From Parelaphostrongylus tenuis (lineage: Eukaryota; Nematoda; Chromadorea; Rhabditida; Metastrongylidae): a DNA stretch of 64,000 bases. Shown here one piece after another: positions 35,471 through 48,975 of the stretch; position 1 is the first letter of the stretch; every line of letters starts with the position of its first letter. The DNA is taken from assembly GCA_019055375.1 (NCBI GenBank), contig JAHQIW010004366.1, positions 1 through 64,000 on the forward strand, in the 5' to 3' direction. The notes beneath the pieces are model-generated. The model worked only from the letters and a program-made list of their open reading frames with translations, was not told where the DNA came from and did no database searches. The translations under genes and the position numbers were made by a program.

Positions 35471-37420
35471 CGTCCTTACTCAGATTTGTTGATGACAACT
35501 TTGATGCCAGATTAGAAACGCTTAGCGAAAATGATTAGAAGATAGGAAAAATTGAGATGGGAGAGCGAAACGAGAACGGAGACCACTATGTAGAAATCTT
35601 GAAAATCTTGTCCGCAGCATGTCTATTTCACGTAAACTCATTTTTCGAAAAGAAAGGAGGCAGCCCATGGACAAGAGAATCCTCTAACAGTACGACCTAT
35701 GCGGTGCTAGATTCTCACGAACTAAAAGAAATGGTACATCTGACATCACAATGGTGTCTGGATTTTTTACGGAATCTGATGAGCACCTATTAAGCGCGAA
35801 AGTTCGATTCAGCCATAAGCTGCAAAGGAAGTGTTGCCATTGCTTAGCAAAAATAAAACAAATCATGTACAACGCGGATGCTTCCAATAAAATCCACCCT
35901 CGATATAAGCGGCAAAGAAAGACCCGATCAATGAATGCAAGATGCTTGTCGATGGACTCAAAACATGTCAAGTTAGCGTGAGCACGTAGCAGGATGTTCA
36001 GATTGCATTTCAATAGTATTGAGGAGCTCGTTGTAGAAAGAAGCGAAGTGAAACCTGATCCCAAAGCGGCACGCTTGAGTGAGCTGATAATAAGTGCCAG
36101 ATGTAGAAGCTCTTCATAGGAATATTCACATCCTACCTTACTGGGAGCGGTATAGACAAAAAGTCACTAGGAGTAGCTCAGGATTGAGAAATGCCCCGCC
36201 CCTGATTCTCCAATATGCTCTACAGCATTCTTTTTGCTCCGAAACCCCGTCTGAACCTTAAAATATCTTCATTACAGAAAACCACTACAAATTTTAACCT
36301 CTGATGTTCGAATAGAGACGAAATTATGAAAAGAGGCATAGCTCCAGGACCTGATATTATCACTGCCCTTCCTTAAAGCTGGAGGTCACAATCTATATAC
36401 ACTTCTCGCAAGACAGATGACATACCTTTATAGGGTGAAGATTTTCGAACAGCGCACGGCTTCGCGCACAGTCATCTTATCCAGGAAGGGTGACAAAAAT
36501 TTACGTGGCTACCGTCCAGTATGCTTGCTGGTTATACTCTATAGGCTGATCACGAAAATTGTAGTTGTGCATAAATCGATAAGGCACAGCCAGTTGTGCA
36601 ACTGGATTCGTACAAGAATTATGCTGCACGGACCACATGCAAGCCGTCTCACGTATCAGTGAACTCTGTGGGGAATACCATCTGCCCTTTGATTTGACTT
36701 TGAGCATCTGCCAGCGTCAGAAGGGTGAAATCTTGTCAGCCTTGCTGACCAAGAGATAGACTTGTCTTACATCCAAACATCAGCTGACTGCTGTCTAACC
36801 CTTAGTGTAGTTACAGGAAAAAGAATTCGACAAAGCGACACTGGATCACCAGAGCTGTGCACTGTTTCATCAAATTATATAATGAACTCTCTAGATCAGG
36901 GCGGGAAAGGTATTAGTTCTCATGGGAAACACTTATCGAATTTGTGTTTTGTGGATGGCACCATCTTCTCGAGAAGTACCCGTGAAAGAAAAACAATGCC
37001 CAATGACCTCAGCGAAGCGGGAAAAGTGTTTGAGTCACACGTAAACAGGACGAAATTCAGTCTACCATTTCTATAACAAGTGAACAAATTGAACTGGATA
37101 AATTTATGATTAGGGAGCCTACCTTGTACGAGTAATTCAAACGTTTACTGGAAATGGAAAATAACATTAGGGAGAATTAGACCGAAGAAGGAGAGCAGCG
37201 GAGGGAGCTGCATTCAGGTCTCCGAAAAAAAAAACCACTGACCAAATAACGAGCCTCAGATGCCGTGTTCATATTTTCTATTCGACGGTCGTCCTAGTGC
37301 TCTTTATGCAGCAAAGACGCGGGCTGATACTTCAGCTATGTCAGAAAATCTGCGCAGCACCCATAGGGCACTAGAACGAAATCCTCCAAAATTTAATTCT
37401 CACAACGTCTAGGCGGTTTG
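35471..37420 (+). pseudogene. heavily decayed RTE-like element of a second family
   Basis: Pieces of an endonuclease/reverse transcriptase in correct order but in shifting frames. Endonuclease: MGERNENGDHYVEILK, FHVNSFFEKKGGSPWTRES and FTESDEHLLSAKVRFSHKL (35,557-35,860). Reverse transcriptase: ASRTVILSRKGD with GYRPVCLLVILYR (36,450-36,560), RQSDTGSPELCT with IMNSLDQGG (36,820-36,910), and LCFVDGTIFSRST where F-A-D-D should be (36,945-36,990). A C-terminal remnant with a reading like RALER follows near 37,360. The motif spelling (SRKGD, LFSRST) differs clearly from the 28-34 kb family. Inactive: the catalytic Asp pair is lost and there are many stops. Confidence 0.75.
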
Positions 37421-37485
37421 CGTACTTCAGATCCTCAAAAGTATTCCATCCGTCAAGATCCAGAAAAACATACATCTGTAGTGAA

Positions 37486-37527
37486 ACAGACGGACTTATC
37501 ACATGATCAGATGGACTTATCACATGA
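37486..37527. repeat. 21 bp tandem duplication
   Basis: cagacggacttatcacatga is followed directly by cagatggacttatcacatga, one change. Confidence 0.7.
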
Positions 37528-37529
37528 CA

Positions 37530-40395
37530 GAAGAACAGATGACAGATGGATAATGAACAGCGGAGTGGACTTCAAATGAATATGAGCGTCTTCTTGGATG
37601 ACCTCTAAAGTATGGACGAGCGTGTTTGTGATTAACATCAATCGTCTGCATCTGCAAATGGTAACAAATTTATAATTACGAATTCGGCTTTGCGTGCGTC
37701 ACCATGTTCGAATCAGATTACCACCATGAATGACAATTGCGCTAGAGAGAAATGAATGGAAATTATCTGGAACTAGCACTATCAGTGAAGACGGGCCGTT
37801 CAAGTAAGTGACTGAGTAATTCAAAGTTCGGGTACAAGTGTGTTTTCACAAAAGGCAATTTAGATACTTCAAACAACTTTCTAGGTATTCGAAGTAGAAA
37901 AGCATTCACTTATATTCAATTGTGATTTTACGAGAAAAAATTCATAGAGCACAATATTTCAGCTTAAACATGGATATATTTTCATTCAAATATAGAAAGC
38001 GCTTCGTACTTAGAGCATAATACCTCGGCTGCTATGATGAAGCGGAAGTAGATAGTCATGAACAAAGAGGAAAGCGAATAGAAATTTTGAAGCTCATTCG
38101 ATGATTAATCATTCGCAAGAAACAGTTCTTAACTTTGGATAGGATTGGAAGTGCATCAAAATTAACAACAATTGCTATCGTTGAGTCTCTCACTGGGAGC
38201 AGTAGGAATTTATCCGAGTGTTAGGATAGCATAGTTTTCTACATGCCTCGTCATCCACTGAGCAAATCTCAGCAATTCTTGCATTCGATTCATTTGTTTG
38301 CATCGATCATCCATGAAAGTCGACCAACTTTTTGTGTGTGGGATCGGCTGGGACCTAGAGATTGTCATCTTTTTTTAGAGTGCTGGTCGAGTTAAATTGA
38401 CTTGATGTCCTATGATAGTCTAGTTGGAGAATTCTTTTTAGTTTGCGGGAAGTGAGCTGTTTCAGAACAAATCTGGAAGCAATTTGAAGGCCCTGAGAGA
38501 AGATGGTAGTCACAGTGTGGTCGAACCAGCACCATGTTCCCCTCTCCCAACCATCCGTCATTCCCCATTTTCAACTCATTCGCCACGAGCGTGTCGCTTA
38601 TTATAGAGGAACTTTTATAAGTCTTCTCTGGTGAACAGAAAATTTTTAATGAACATTTAATAATTACTGGAAACGTGAAAAACAACAAATCCAATAGTGT
38701 GCTTGGTCTTTGCATGCTCTTCTAGGCTTGGTGAATGGTTTTTCATTAGACTTTTATTAGTCATACGATATATTGGAAAGCGATAATTCTAGCAGTTATC
38801 TTACATTCCAGAAAGGATTTATGAACACGCCGAAGCAACACCGTCAGCGTTAGTTTGCAACTGATTCCATTCACAAACCACTAAGAAAACTACGTTTTGC
38901 ACTCGGAGAACTTTGCCGTCGCTTGAACTCTATAGGTAGTTTACTGGTTATGTATAGTTGAAATAGAAAGCCAGTATTTATACAACGTTAGAGCAAAATC
39001 TCTTCTGCAATGCTATAAATGTCCGAATTTTCAAAGTGCATATATAGTCGAAAAATCGTTGAGAACTGTCAATGAACTAACATAGGGTTCAATGTGCAGT
39101 ATCATTTTTGAGAAATTTTCATTGCTTTCCGATTTTCTTCACATCTAAAAGAATGATATGTACACCAAAGTATGAGAGGGTGTATAGAAAATTATACAGC
39201 ATCAAAAAAACGAAGAACATAGAAACGATCTTCAAATGGAGAAATCCATTATCAAATAACGAAAATAGCGCGCTTTTTAAATCGCGCCGTGCGCAGCGGT
39301 TTCAATGACGCGATTTTAGTTGTTTAGCTAGAAATTTTTCCTCCGCTTCCACTGATTTCTAGACTCGTTTCAGTGTTTTACTACAGTACAATATTCTGTA
39401 TACGCTCATATTTTTTATGTATTTATGACCCTATATGCGAAGAAAAGTCCGAGGGTAAAATGAACTTTCTTTTCGTTCTTGCAGCGTAGTACGAAGGCTT
39501 TCCATGAACCAAGAACAGTTTCAGAAGCTTCAATTTTGAAGCTATCGAATGTAGACTAAAAGTCTATCAAAGAGTCGTGTTTACAAGAAAAGCCTCTGGA
39601 AACTCGTTCATCACAAATGATCCACGCCGTCCTTGAAGGGTAAACGATATCAGCCGTGAGATAGGTGATCGATCAAATCGTAACCAAAAGACTAGATGAG
39701 ATAGAATTTTTTTTTACGTGAAGATTCAGATAGGCGTTTGCGAATACTTCCGATATCTACTGAACAAGCGGAAGATCTGTACGGATTAGCTGTTCGGGAA
39801 AATGTTGACTTTGCAGAGTTATAACGAGTTAAAAGCTGTTTCTTGATGCTCACTCATTGGTTGAGACGAAAAATTTCACAGAAAACGTGCAACTTTTCAC
39901 TTCAATAATAGAACGGAGGAAACATTGAAGAAAAACTCTTGGATTTAAAAAAGCAGACAGATAAACATCAGAAAAACACCGTTAGTGTACAATACGTAGA
40001 AAGTTCTGGGATGAAAAATGGTACTAAGTCAATTAAAGTGACTGACCTGCATGTGACCATGAATATGTCGGCGCTGGTGTGTGCAAAGCAGGATCGAAAA
40101 ATCAAGAGGGATTTCAGGTGAGATGCGTATTGCAAACACCGCCGACGGTAGACAGTAGCATACTAAACCATAGGCGAATCCGATGCATCTGAAATCAACC
40201 TCATTCCGCTAATTTTGTCCCATAATTTTTCTAACCCACTGAGTTTTGATCGATTCTGAGTGGTGTGTGTAATAGTGAGTTTAGGTTCAAACAATTCCAA
40301 ATAATATTGGTAGGTGATGGCCTAAGAAAAAAAGCAATGAAAAGCAGAGAGTGGAAAGAACAGAGCAGCGCTACTATTGGTGGTATGATGTAATA
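37530..40395. other. 2.9 kb non-coding stretch
   Basis: Open frames at 38.36-38.72 kb (minus) overlap each other without splice sites. A short CG-rich block at 39,268-39,315 (cgcgctttttaaatcgcgcc) resembles one at 18,638-18,670 but is too short to call. No gene is supported. Confidence 0.3.
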
Positions 40396-40712
40396 GTATA
40401 ACCCAATGATGTAGAGTGATGTGCAAGGCATTTGCATCACGCGGGACTAGAACCCGCCATTTCACCCTATTCGAGGCGTGTACTCTATCCCTTGCATCAC
40501 CGATGCCTGCTCTCTCCAATATACCCCTCCTTAGGTCAAACCGATGACAACTGGTTGCTGACACATAGATATGTTGTACCGTAGATAAAGGTGTCAAATT
40601 AGGCGTCCGTGGTGCAAGGCATAGAGCACACAACTTCGGATGGGGTGAAATGCGGGTTCAAGTCTCGGCTAACGCAAATGTTTTGCACATCACTCTACAT
40701 CATTAAGCATAC
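40396..40712. mobile_element. inverted-arm tRNA-like element, copy C
   Basis: The best preserved of its kind. Left arm: tataacccaatgatgtagag, tgatgtgcaaggcatttgc, cgggactagaacccgccatt, cgtgtactctatcccttgca. Right arm, reversed: gcgtccgtggtgcaaggcat, agagcac, ggtgaaatgcgggttcaagt, cgcaaatgttttgcacatca, ctctacatcattaagcata. The arms pair over about 110 bp. Each arm carries A- and B-box-like parts reading outward. The centre is about 90 bp and has no coding potential. Confidence 0.85.
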
Positions 40713-43183
40713 CATAACATTTCAATTATAGTCCATAGGCGTGCAAATTCTGATAAAAAAGTGAAAACAAAAGTGGAGTAAGTCAGAACAAAAAAAAACA
40801 TCCTATAATGAATCCATAAAGTTTCCAAGACTTCCACAAATGCCTAGATTTCACTTGAACACGATTACTTCTCTTGATACATTGTGAATGTGCAAATTTG
40901 TTAGTGTCAATCATTCCCATCAAGGTCATAGGTGCAAATTCTGAAAAAAAAACCTCCACATTTTCCAAATTTTTGAAAAATCGCCATAATATTTTACATT
41001 AACTTTTCACAAAACTTGGAAGATTTCACAGGAATAGTGTAGGAATGGCTGGGGAGCATTTTGGACTCTTTATCAGAGCTGGGGTGGAGTCAACAGAGCT
41101 GCCTCTTTTTTTGTAGGATTGTTGCGAGAAATTGTAATGTAAAATTAGAACTATCTGAAACACAAACTATGTCTAAAAATCACCTCTAAATCTCAATTCA
41201 TCTCACTTTTACATTCGACTCCCGACAGGGTTCGTATGGAAAACGTGAGAAATCTTATAATAAAAAAAATCTTTTACAAAAACCATACTTGTGAACCACT
41301 CAAAAATACTATGGTTTCTAGTAATTAGAATGAACAAAATATAAGTCCGTCGTTGGATGATTGCTTTGTGTTGGTGTATCTAACACATCCACATTTCATT
41401 TTTCCATAAATTTACAAATGAACGCGTTTTTCCAAGCTCATCCCCTTATGGAACTGATGAACCACTTTCCTTTCATCAATCTCTTGACCATTCTACGACA
41501 AAACATATGTGACGCATTGTAATCTTCCCTATTTTAGTGATCAGCTATATTTTGACGCGCGAACTATCTTGTCCAAATCATCGTCCAAATCTTTAGTTCA
41601 AAAAACTAGAAACCCTCAAAAACGGCTTGTAGAGCTCAAGTATATGATTGGAAATGGCCAGTTTAGAAGATCGTATTAAACTGTAAAAAGTGAAAAAAGT
41701 ATACCCCAAAAAATTTTTAGATAAGACCGGTTTAATTTTTTCGAAGAAAGAGCAGATTAACACGCGCGTTTCCCTAAATCCCTAATGATTCCTAGGAGAA
41801 AAAGCATGTAGCTAAAGTGAAAAAAGAAAAAAACTCAAAGTAGAAGAGAAATAGGTATGACGAAATTCCGGAAAAAGCAAGCACGCGCCTGATTTTCAGC
41901 ACAATTCGCTCTTATCTATGGACTTTAGAGTGCACTGCCGTGAAAGGCGAAAGTTCGGATAAACAGACTCCATACGCATCTTGTTGGCTTAGAGAATCCA
42001 CTTTTTATGTATAGTAAGATTGATGACCTCAAACAGCAAAGGTCGAGATGACGACACCCATTTTATGTGCTGTAGTAGAGTGATTATGTTTTGAACGACA
42101 CGAGATTAAGTTCCCAGTACAAATTAATTCAATAGAACTCTTTATTTGAGCTTCATTCAAAAATTTGCTTCAAAAAACGAATTTTCATACGACCTCAATA
42201 GATAATCTGGAAGAAGCGATAAGTTGTAGTAGTGCATCAACCTTTCACAGCATAATCGTCAACTGATTCGCTCTTAATCGAGGTAGTATGACAGTAGCCA
42301 GTAAGGTTAGAACAAATGACTAGTGATTTCTTTATTGTGTAAACCAAGAAAATTACTGTATCTACTAGAGAGTGCTTAACTGTAACTAATAAATATATTA
42401 CGTAATTTATCTCTAGAGAAATGAATTTAAAGATGAGTGTAGAAAATGAGCACAATTTACTGTGGCGTTCACGCTTGCGATCGTGCATTGTGCCAGCAGC
42501 TACGTTCTCGCAACAGAATCGATACTTATTAATAAAAGAATTAGCTACATTGATCTTACGAAAGCGTCTTCGACGTGTTTGGAATGATTACGAGAAGAAG
42601 GTGACAAAAACTTGGCATCGTAGCGTTTCCGGCAACGCGCTTGATAGTGGTAGTCGCTCGTAATTGAGTTATTGTCTGCGGATAAAGCGGTCTCGGAGCA
42701 CAATCAAAGCCACATTTCTCTCTGGCATAAATGAATTTTACGAGAGGGAAAGACATATAATTGACACAAAAAGATGCACTATAGTCTGTTACAGTCCACC
42801 TGGATTATTACCACTAACGGTCACTCACGACATTTACCAAAAAAGGTTCTTCGAGGCGAATTCTTAAGCAGAAGAATCTCGTGGAAAAGTGAGTATCGAG
42901 AAAAAATCACATACCCAGCAGCAAAATTCATATCTCAATGCGAACTGTGATTCTAATGACCTTCCTGGAGATTGCGGAGATTTTAGGAGCACGACGAGTT
43001 TTCGTATTGAGGCCGAGCCCAAAAGTGCACCGATGCAGTTTATTACTGCAACCCGCATCTTTGGGAATTTCATTAAATGTGTAGCAAAGGTTTGTAGCCA
43101 ATGTACTATATTTATGTGGTAGTTCAGTGGATTTGTAATGTATTGTGAAGGTTCAGTGGTTTATATGGGTTATAACAAACAAT
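40713..43183. other. 2.5 kb non-coding stretch
   Basis: A short direct repeat (ataggcgtgcaaattctga at about 40,735 and cataggtgcaaattctga at about 40,928). Three consecutive + strand open frames at 42,421-43,122 have no recognised motif and no clear splice sites, so they are not called. Confidence 0.3.
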
Positions 43184-43255
43184 AGGATGGAACCAAACAA
43201 TGGCGTGGTACCAAACAATGTGGTAGAACCAAACAATGTGGTAGAACCAAACAAC
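43184..43255. repeat. 18 bp tandem repeat, four units
   Basis: Unit gtggtagaaccaaacaat, four copies with few changes. In one minus-strand frame it yields a repeated LFGSTT peptide, which I take as an artefact. Confidence 0.85.
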
Positions 43256-43386
43256 CTATAATATACATGCATTACTAAAATGATAATATATATATGATCA
43301 CGACATATCGTTATGCGAACATATGCGTGAGTCAATATGGGTGACCGACTGATGAGGAGTATCGAGGACAGTGTTATGGCAAGTGG

Positions 43387-43515
43387 TGTTATTGTAGCTG
43401 ACGGTGATGATGTTATCAAGTGATCATGTTATTGCATATGACATTGTTATTGCTTTTGACATTGTTTGCAGTGACATTGTTATGACAAGTGACAATGTTA
43501 TTGTAATTGACGATG
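43387..43515. repeat. 15-18 bp tandem repeat, about seven units
   Basis: Unit like tgttattgcatatgacat. Units vary in the middle but keep tgttat at one end and tgaca at the other. Unrelated in sequence to the array 130 bp upstream though of the same period. Confidence 0.75.
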
Positions 43516-44060
43516 TTTCGTAATTGTCGAAGCATGACTAAGCGGCGGAGCCCATTTGGGAATGCTATGTTCGCCCCCAAGTAGAACACCGACGGCGGGA
43601 TCCAGTGGTTGAGTATATAGTGTTAGCAGTGGGGTCGCTAGTGATTAGATATGGACAGAATCCCTAAACCGTGGTGATGGGTCGAGCATAGCCAAAGTGA
43701 GTTTGCTCCGCCACGGAAGTACTATGTTCCGCTCACAAATCTATTGAATTCATCTGAGTTGTATGAATGCAACCTTATGAAAGTAATTAGTTACAAGACA
43801 ACGAGGTTGTGTAGAGAGAGCAATAATGGATCGACAATGTACTGAGGTGAGGTGGTCCGGGTGATGTCAGACGACCGTACGGATGATGACCCGCGATCGA
43901 ACTGACTGTTGAGGTTGGTGGCAGCTGGGTGCCGCCCTTGTCACTTGGACCATTTCTGTCTAAGGTCCTCGAACCTCTGCGATACCACTTGCTCTCTAAG
44001 TTCGTAGACCATTTGCGCTGCCTAAATTATCATGTAATTCCCGAAAAGATAGCAAAACTC
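43516..44060. other. GC-richer non-coding segment
   Basis: Distinctly higher G+C than its surroundings, with no long open frame. It could be part of an LTR or another non-coding element body, together with the tandem arrays to its left, but no matching second copy, primer-binding site or terminal repeats were seen. Confidence 0.25.
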
Positions 44061-45547
44061 CGTTGGGAGGTTTGCTATAAAATGGTATGGAGAAAAAATA
44101 CATAGCATACTGATCAACATTAACGTAAGAATGGAATCCACGAAAACAGGGGAAGTGATGAGGAATGAACAAGTTGAAACCATATAAAAAACAAAGAATA
44201 ATGTGTTCAGTGTTGATTTATTCTTTAGGGATACTCCATGTACGCTATTCCATATAGTATGCGAGGTGTTTTAATGCAACTCTCGCTTTATATGATAGCT
44301 TGTACTAGCCTAGCGATGAGTCAAAATCAGAGTTTCTATCTCCATGGGCAAGCTTGGGCGCTGCTTTGCGGACCTTGATTGGCATGTTCGGCTGGGCGTG
44401 CAGAGGTGCACAGTTGCCATGTGTACAGAGTTTTTGCAAATAAATTCGTACTTTCATGTGTCGAATCCGAAAAATTTCATGGTGGCTGACAATAGAGAAA
44501 AAATAACTTTTATTTTCTTCGGAAGGAAATAGGAAAGCGAATCACGTGTCCACGCCACCCCAATTCTCGAAGTTCCCGAATAAATGATCTTTTTGAAGAA
44601 AATGTTTGCATAGGTTCAATTTATTTTGAATGATCAGAAAGATAGATAGAGCAAATCTAGAGTTGGCTACGTTTCAAACTTCGATGTAGAGGAGATTAGA
44701 TTAGACAGCCTGAATGAGTCATTGTACTTGCATCTAATTATTGATTTATTCCTAATTTTTTATTCATATAACATGTCCTCTTATATTGTGTGGTTCTCGA
44801 CATTTTCATTCGGTTCAGTATCCATAGAATTCTTCGGGGTTGCGTGTTAATTATGTTGTTACACGAGTATCTTATTCTCCCCACGGATGTCATTCAGCAC
44901 TTGCGAAGTTGATTCTCCTGAGAAATCCTGGAATGGCCACGAAGAGTTTTCAGATCTTCATTACAGACTATTGTCTGCATTCATGGGCTTTTGATCTGGA
45001 AGGCAAATTCTGGGAAGATGTGGCACGAATAAGGAGATTTTGAGTAATGCGAGCTCAATTGATCGAACTAATGACCACAGCCTTATAACACTGTGGAAAA
45101 TAAACCGCCACGTATACTAAGTAGTAGGCAGTATATATAACAATTTTTCTTGTATTGATTACTACTTCACTTTCTATCGTCAGCAATCGTCCTGTTCGAA
45201 AGGAGCACTGCCGGGAGACGTCTCAATTAAGCAATACTCCTTCGGAAAAGGTTTGTCTCGAACGACAAAAAAGGCGAAACTACTAGGGAGCATCGACTGG
45301 ACCAATCGGCTCAGAAGACGAAACGCGTCGTGACGTCAACCGAAGAAATAAATTTTACCAACTTCCTGCCATCGCTGAACCACCAGAGAATAAATGACCG
45401 GAACAACTTTCGTCAGAATTTCAAAATTAGCTGAACTTACTCGTGGATATCAAGATTTCCAGGCTATGTTGGAAAGGCTCTAAGCTTCATGACTCTACTG
45501 AGATAAAGTCTTACGAGAACGTTACTCAGAGTATCACATAACATCAA
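44061..45547. other. non-coding stretch
   Basis: Nothing supported; open frames at 44,344 and 44,840 have no splice context. Confidence 0.3.
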
Positions 45548-45549
45548 TA

Positions 45550-45585
<36 letters not shown>

Positions 45586-45651
45586 CATGTACATACATGT
45601 TTGTACGAGAACATTTACAGACGCGTATATATATATATATATATATTATAT
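45548..45651. repeat. TA/TATACA microsatellite
   Basis: Two long TA runs separated by about 50 bp containing acatgtacatacatg. Confidence 0.95.
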
Positions 45652-48501
45652 TATAAATTTACTCGCTGAACCTTTTGCTCGTAAACTGATTATTGGACGT
45701 TTTCGCAAACATCTGGATGTAAAGGGAATGGAACGAGAATGCGAATATCTAACATATTTTTGTCGGTCTCGTGAGAGCTGGCGATTATTTTGAACATATT
45801 CACTTGTGACTCACGTCGGTACGTAGAACTTGCTGTACTGTATACCACTAACTAGTGATGCACTTGGAAGACATCATTTTGAACGAGAAGAACTAGAGAT
45901 GGCCTTTGAATTCACCACCATCATCACTTCGTGGAAAGCCTTAACGCTCTGGGTATGCCTAACGCTTACGTGCTTCATCAAAAGTTTTAGTGATGATCAA
46001 CTCAGTGAACAATGCAGACATTCACAAAAATTACTTCATTAGAGAACATTCCTGAGTCGTAAGAGTGATAATGTCTCAAAAAACTGTACGCTTATGCTGG
46101 GTTTCTAGCAATGATTATTGAATTTACATTTTTTTTCAAAAAATGGGTGCCCTTTTTCAGACAAATTCGGTTCTTGCAAATTTCCTGTTCAATCCGAAAA
46201 TAAATTTTAGTTCAAATTCACAAATTCGTTCATTTCACAAGGCTTCGTCGCACGCACGTGTTTTGGACACAAATCCGTTCAAAAGGACAATTCCAAAAAA
46301 GGTTTGCCTACTTCGAGAAATTTCCACATGTTATTCCTTAAATACAACAATGAGATTTCTACTGACTTGATAAGATAGCATCGAATTACACGAGGTTATA
46401 TTAAAATTTGGAGATCGGACAACAGCAGTTTTAACCTCTCTTTCCCCGATTTCATCACTCCTATGTTAACAATTATAACATCTACTTTACTCTAGCAAAA
46501 CTGAAGCAGACTCCATTGGTTCAAGTCGCGTTACAAAGCTGCTCACTGAGTTAATGACCTGAGGCTATTAGATTATTGGTAAACGAATAAGATAAAATTA
46601 TTTTATGAGCAAATTATAAGAGAAAACGTTTTGCGTCGAATGATTTCCCATGCGAAATGTGCTCGTCGTCGACTCCGTTAAGCTACATAGAAATGATTGA
46701 GTATACATGTGGCCTATGCAATAAAAATTGCAGTGATCCAGCAATCTGTCAAGTTCGTGTTTTTTACTCTCCACATTTGTGTGAAATGAATCTATTGACA
46801 ACGAAAGGGTATTTTCAGTTGTGTAGATGGGTTAATGTGTGGGACAACGTGGTTTACAAATTTAATACTTCATTAATCGTTAAAACATACCAGTATGACT
46901 ATCATCGTCGTTCACAATAATATTCCTGGTCGCATCGCTCAACTACGTAAGTGGAAACTCCTACACAGTCGGAACACATTGAGAGAACAGTAAAAATGGC
47001 TTTCCTATTGAGAACTGAAAGCTACCAAGAGAAGTGCTCAATGAAAGGCTTTCAACGGAAGATGAACTAGCGTGAAATCTTGGTGACTCCCCTACGGAAC
47101 CCAAGAGCCGGCTATTCTTAAGATTATGAGGATATGTGCTCAACCAGTAGTCTACATTATTTGTAAAGAAGGCGATATCCTCAAGCTAGCGATAAGATGG
47201 ATTTTGGAACTACTGGGTTCCGTACAGTAAAAAAAAGGGTTACATACAGTTCAAATAAGGTGAAGAAGAAGAATCAGGAATGTTTCGCAATCCTCATTAG
47301 ACATGAAGAAGTTGAGAAATGATTACAAATGCTGGAGCAACTGAATCAAGTATACAAAGTATCATATCACCAGTGGCGTGAAAAAAGTTCCTATTTTTGA
47401 ACGCCCGAATTCCAAATTCCCAGAAACGATAACATTGATATTGTGCTACCTATAATCTTGTCGTGACAGTTGGTTTGATGTTCAGTCTTGTCTAACCAAA
47501 TCCCATGGCTTGCACATTTAGCGAATCTTTATCACACTTATCTAAAAGTGAGAAAACAGTGGTTCTATTACATCACCCAGCCTTGCAAGCCATCGTATAA
47601 TCCAAATAAACATTACCTTCAAGAAGTCTAAAAGCGTTGAGTGCACGACGTATCCCTAGGGAATTTTCAACGCCAATGCCTAATCCTTCTATCTACTCCA
47701 AAATATCCCAATAAGGTATTCGTGAAGATGCTTAGCGCAGTCCGATTTCCGGAAAGATACTATTACTACTCATTTGTAAACACAAATGAATAGTCGCGCT
47801 CAATGATTGAAAATAGAGAACAAAAAAAAAACTGTTTTCCCTGCTAATCAACTGCTCCCTTCACAACCGCGTTACTGGAATGTACGGCATAGGTTTATCG
47901 CCGGGCAAGATGATCTGATTCTGGGGAACGTTCAATATCTCTTGCGGAAGACTAACTATGTATAGACTGTGTCAAGGCAGAGCCCGAAGAGCTAGCCATG
48001 GTTAATTCTCGTTGAGCGCAGTATCGAATAAAAAGTTCATTGCACGAAGTGAACGGCAGTAAAGTTGAGAGTGAGATCAATAGTGGAATGAGAATGTTGA
48101 AGCGGCTAGTTTTTCATGAATTTCGGGCTTACACTACCTTCAATTACGTTTCATTCTCCGATGCTCGTCAAAAAAGATCAGTTGAAGCTTTCAGTTATTC
48201 TTTGGTAATTTAAATCGTTCTCAATGCTAATGTTTTTCAAATAACCGCTTGATCTCTAGATTTAAGCAAATGAACAAAAAAATGAGTGCAAACATGAGGA
48301 TTCAATTTAAAAAGGATTGACTTATAAACGTAGCAAAGAATTCCTCAGAACACTTGAAATTTCAAGAGACACCATTTCAAACCTAATAACGAAAAGTATT
48401 GCAAGCAAATCATTTCGAAGAACTTGTTGCAATTATTTTCAAGCTGAGGTAAAAGAGTTGAGCATTGTGTGCACCTATGGACGACAGCAGGGCGAAGCTA
48501 G
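45652..48501. other. 2.9 kb non-coding stretch
   Basis: Several 60-87 codon open frames, none with consensus splice borders or recognisable motifs. Confidence 0.3.
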
Positions 48502-48975
48502 TCAAAACACGGAGCACAAACTTTTTCTTCTCCACCGACTTTTTGGTAATCTAAGTAGCCACACCTTCTTCTTAACCTTACTGTAAGTGAGGCATATCCA
48601 TACAACGTAAAATGGTCTAAATGATTTTACTAGAACGATTGACTTGACCAACAGATAATCAGTAAAATAGCAAGCAAATAATTTAAGGAAAAATCGTTTA
48701 GGCTCTAAATACAGACCTTCGATTGGTATCAAAGATCCCAGAGTTCTCACAGTCTCGTAGGTCCCAGTAACCTTTAAAGACTTCAGAACAGTGAATGGCT
48801 TTATGAGAATATGAAGGATAGGGAAGAGCGCAGTATAGGACAAGACAAGAAAGGGTTGCTCCTGCTGTCGTCGGTTTTTTGAATTCTCCAAGTCCCGTCG
48901 TCTTATTCTTAGATTTCGATCGAATGTCGACGATGATGATGATGAAAGATAACCGAGCACCCATGCGCTACTCAA
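48502..48975 (-). other. 157-codon open frame, doubtful
   Basis: Starts at an ATG and includes a Ser-rich run coming from a ctactgatgatg-type triplet repeat, then basic and hydrophobic stretches. A second frame (48,698-48,964) is also open over the same place. Length is unusual for this AT-rich DNA but there is no domain, no splice context and no codon pattern I would trust. Confidence 0.15.

Noticed and set aside
39260..39315. CG-rich block resembling one at 18,638-18,670.
   Set aside because: Shared sequence is only about 20 bp with weak flanks; could be chance.
42421..43122. Three consecutive + strand open frames, one strongly basic.
   Set aside because: They are in different frames, separated by stops, and lack consensus splice sites or motifs.
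43516..44060. Considered as a solo LTR.
   Set aside because: No TG...CA ends with target duplication, primer-binding site or second copy could be found.
48502..48975. 157-codon minus-strand frame considered as a gene.
   Set aside because: A triplet repeat contributes the Ser run, a second frame is equally open and nothing is recognisable; listed only as doubtful.
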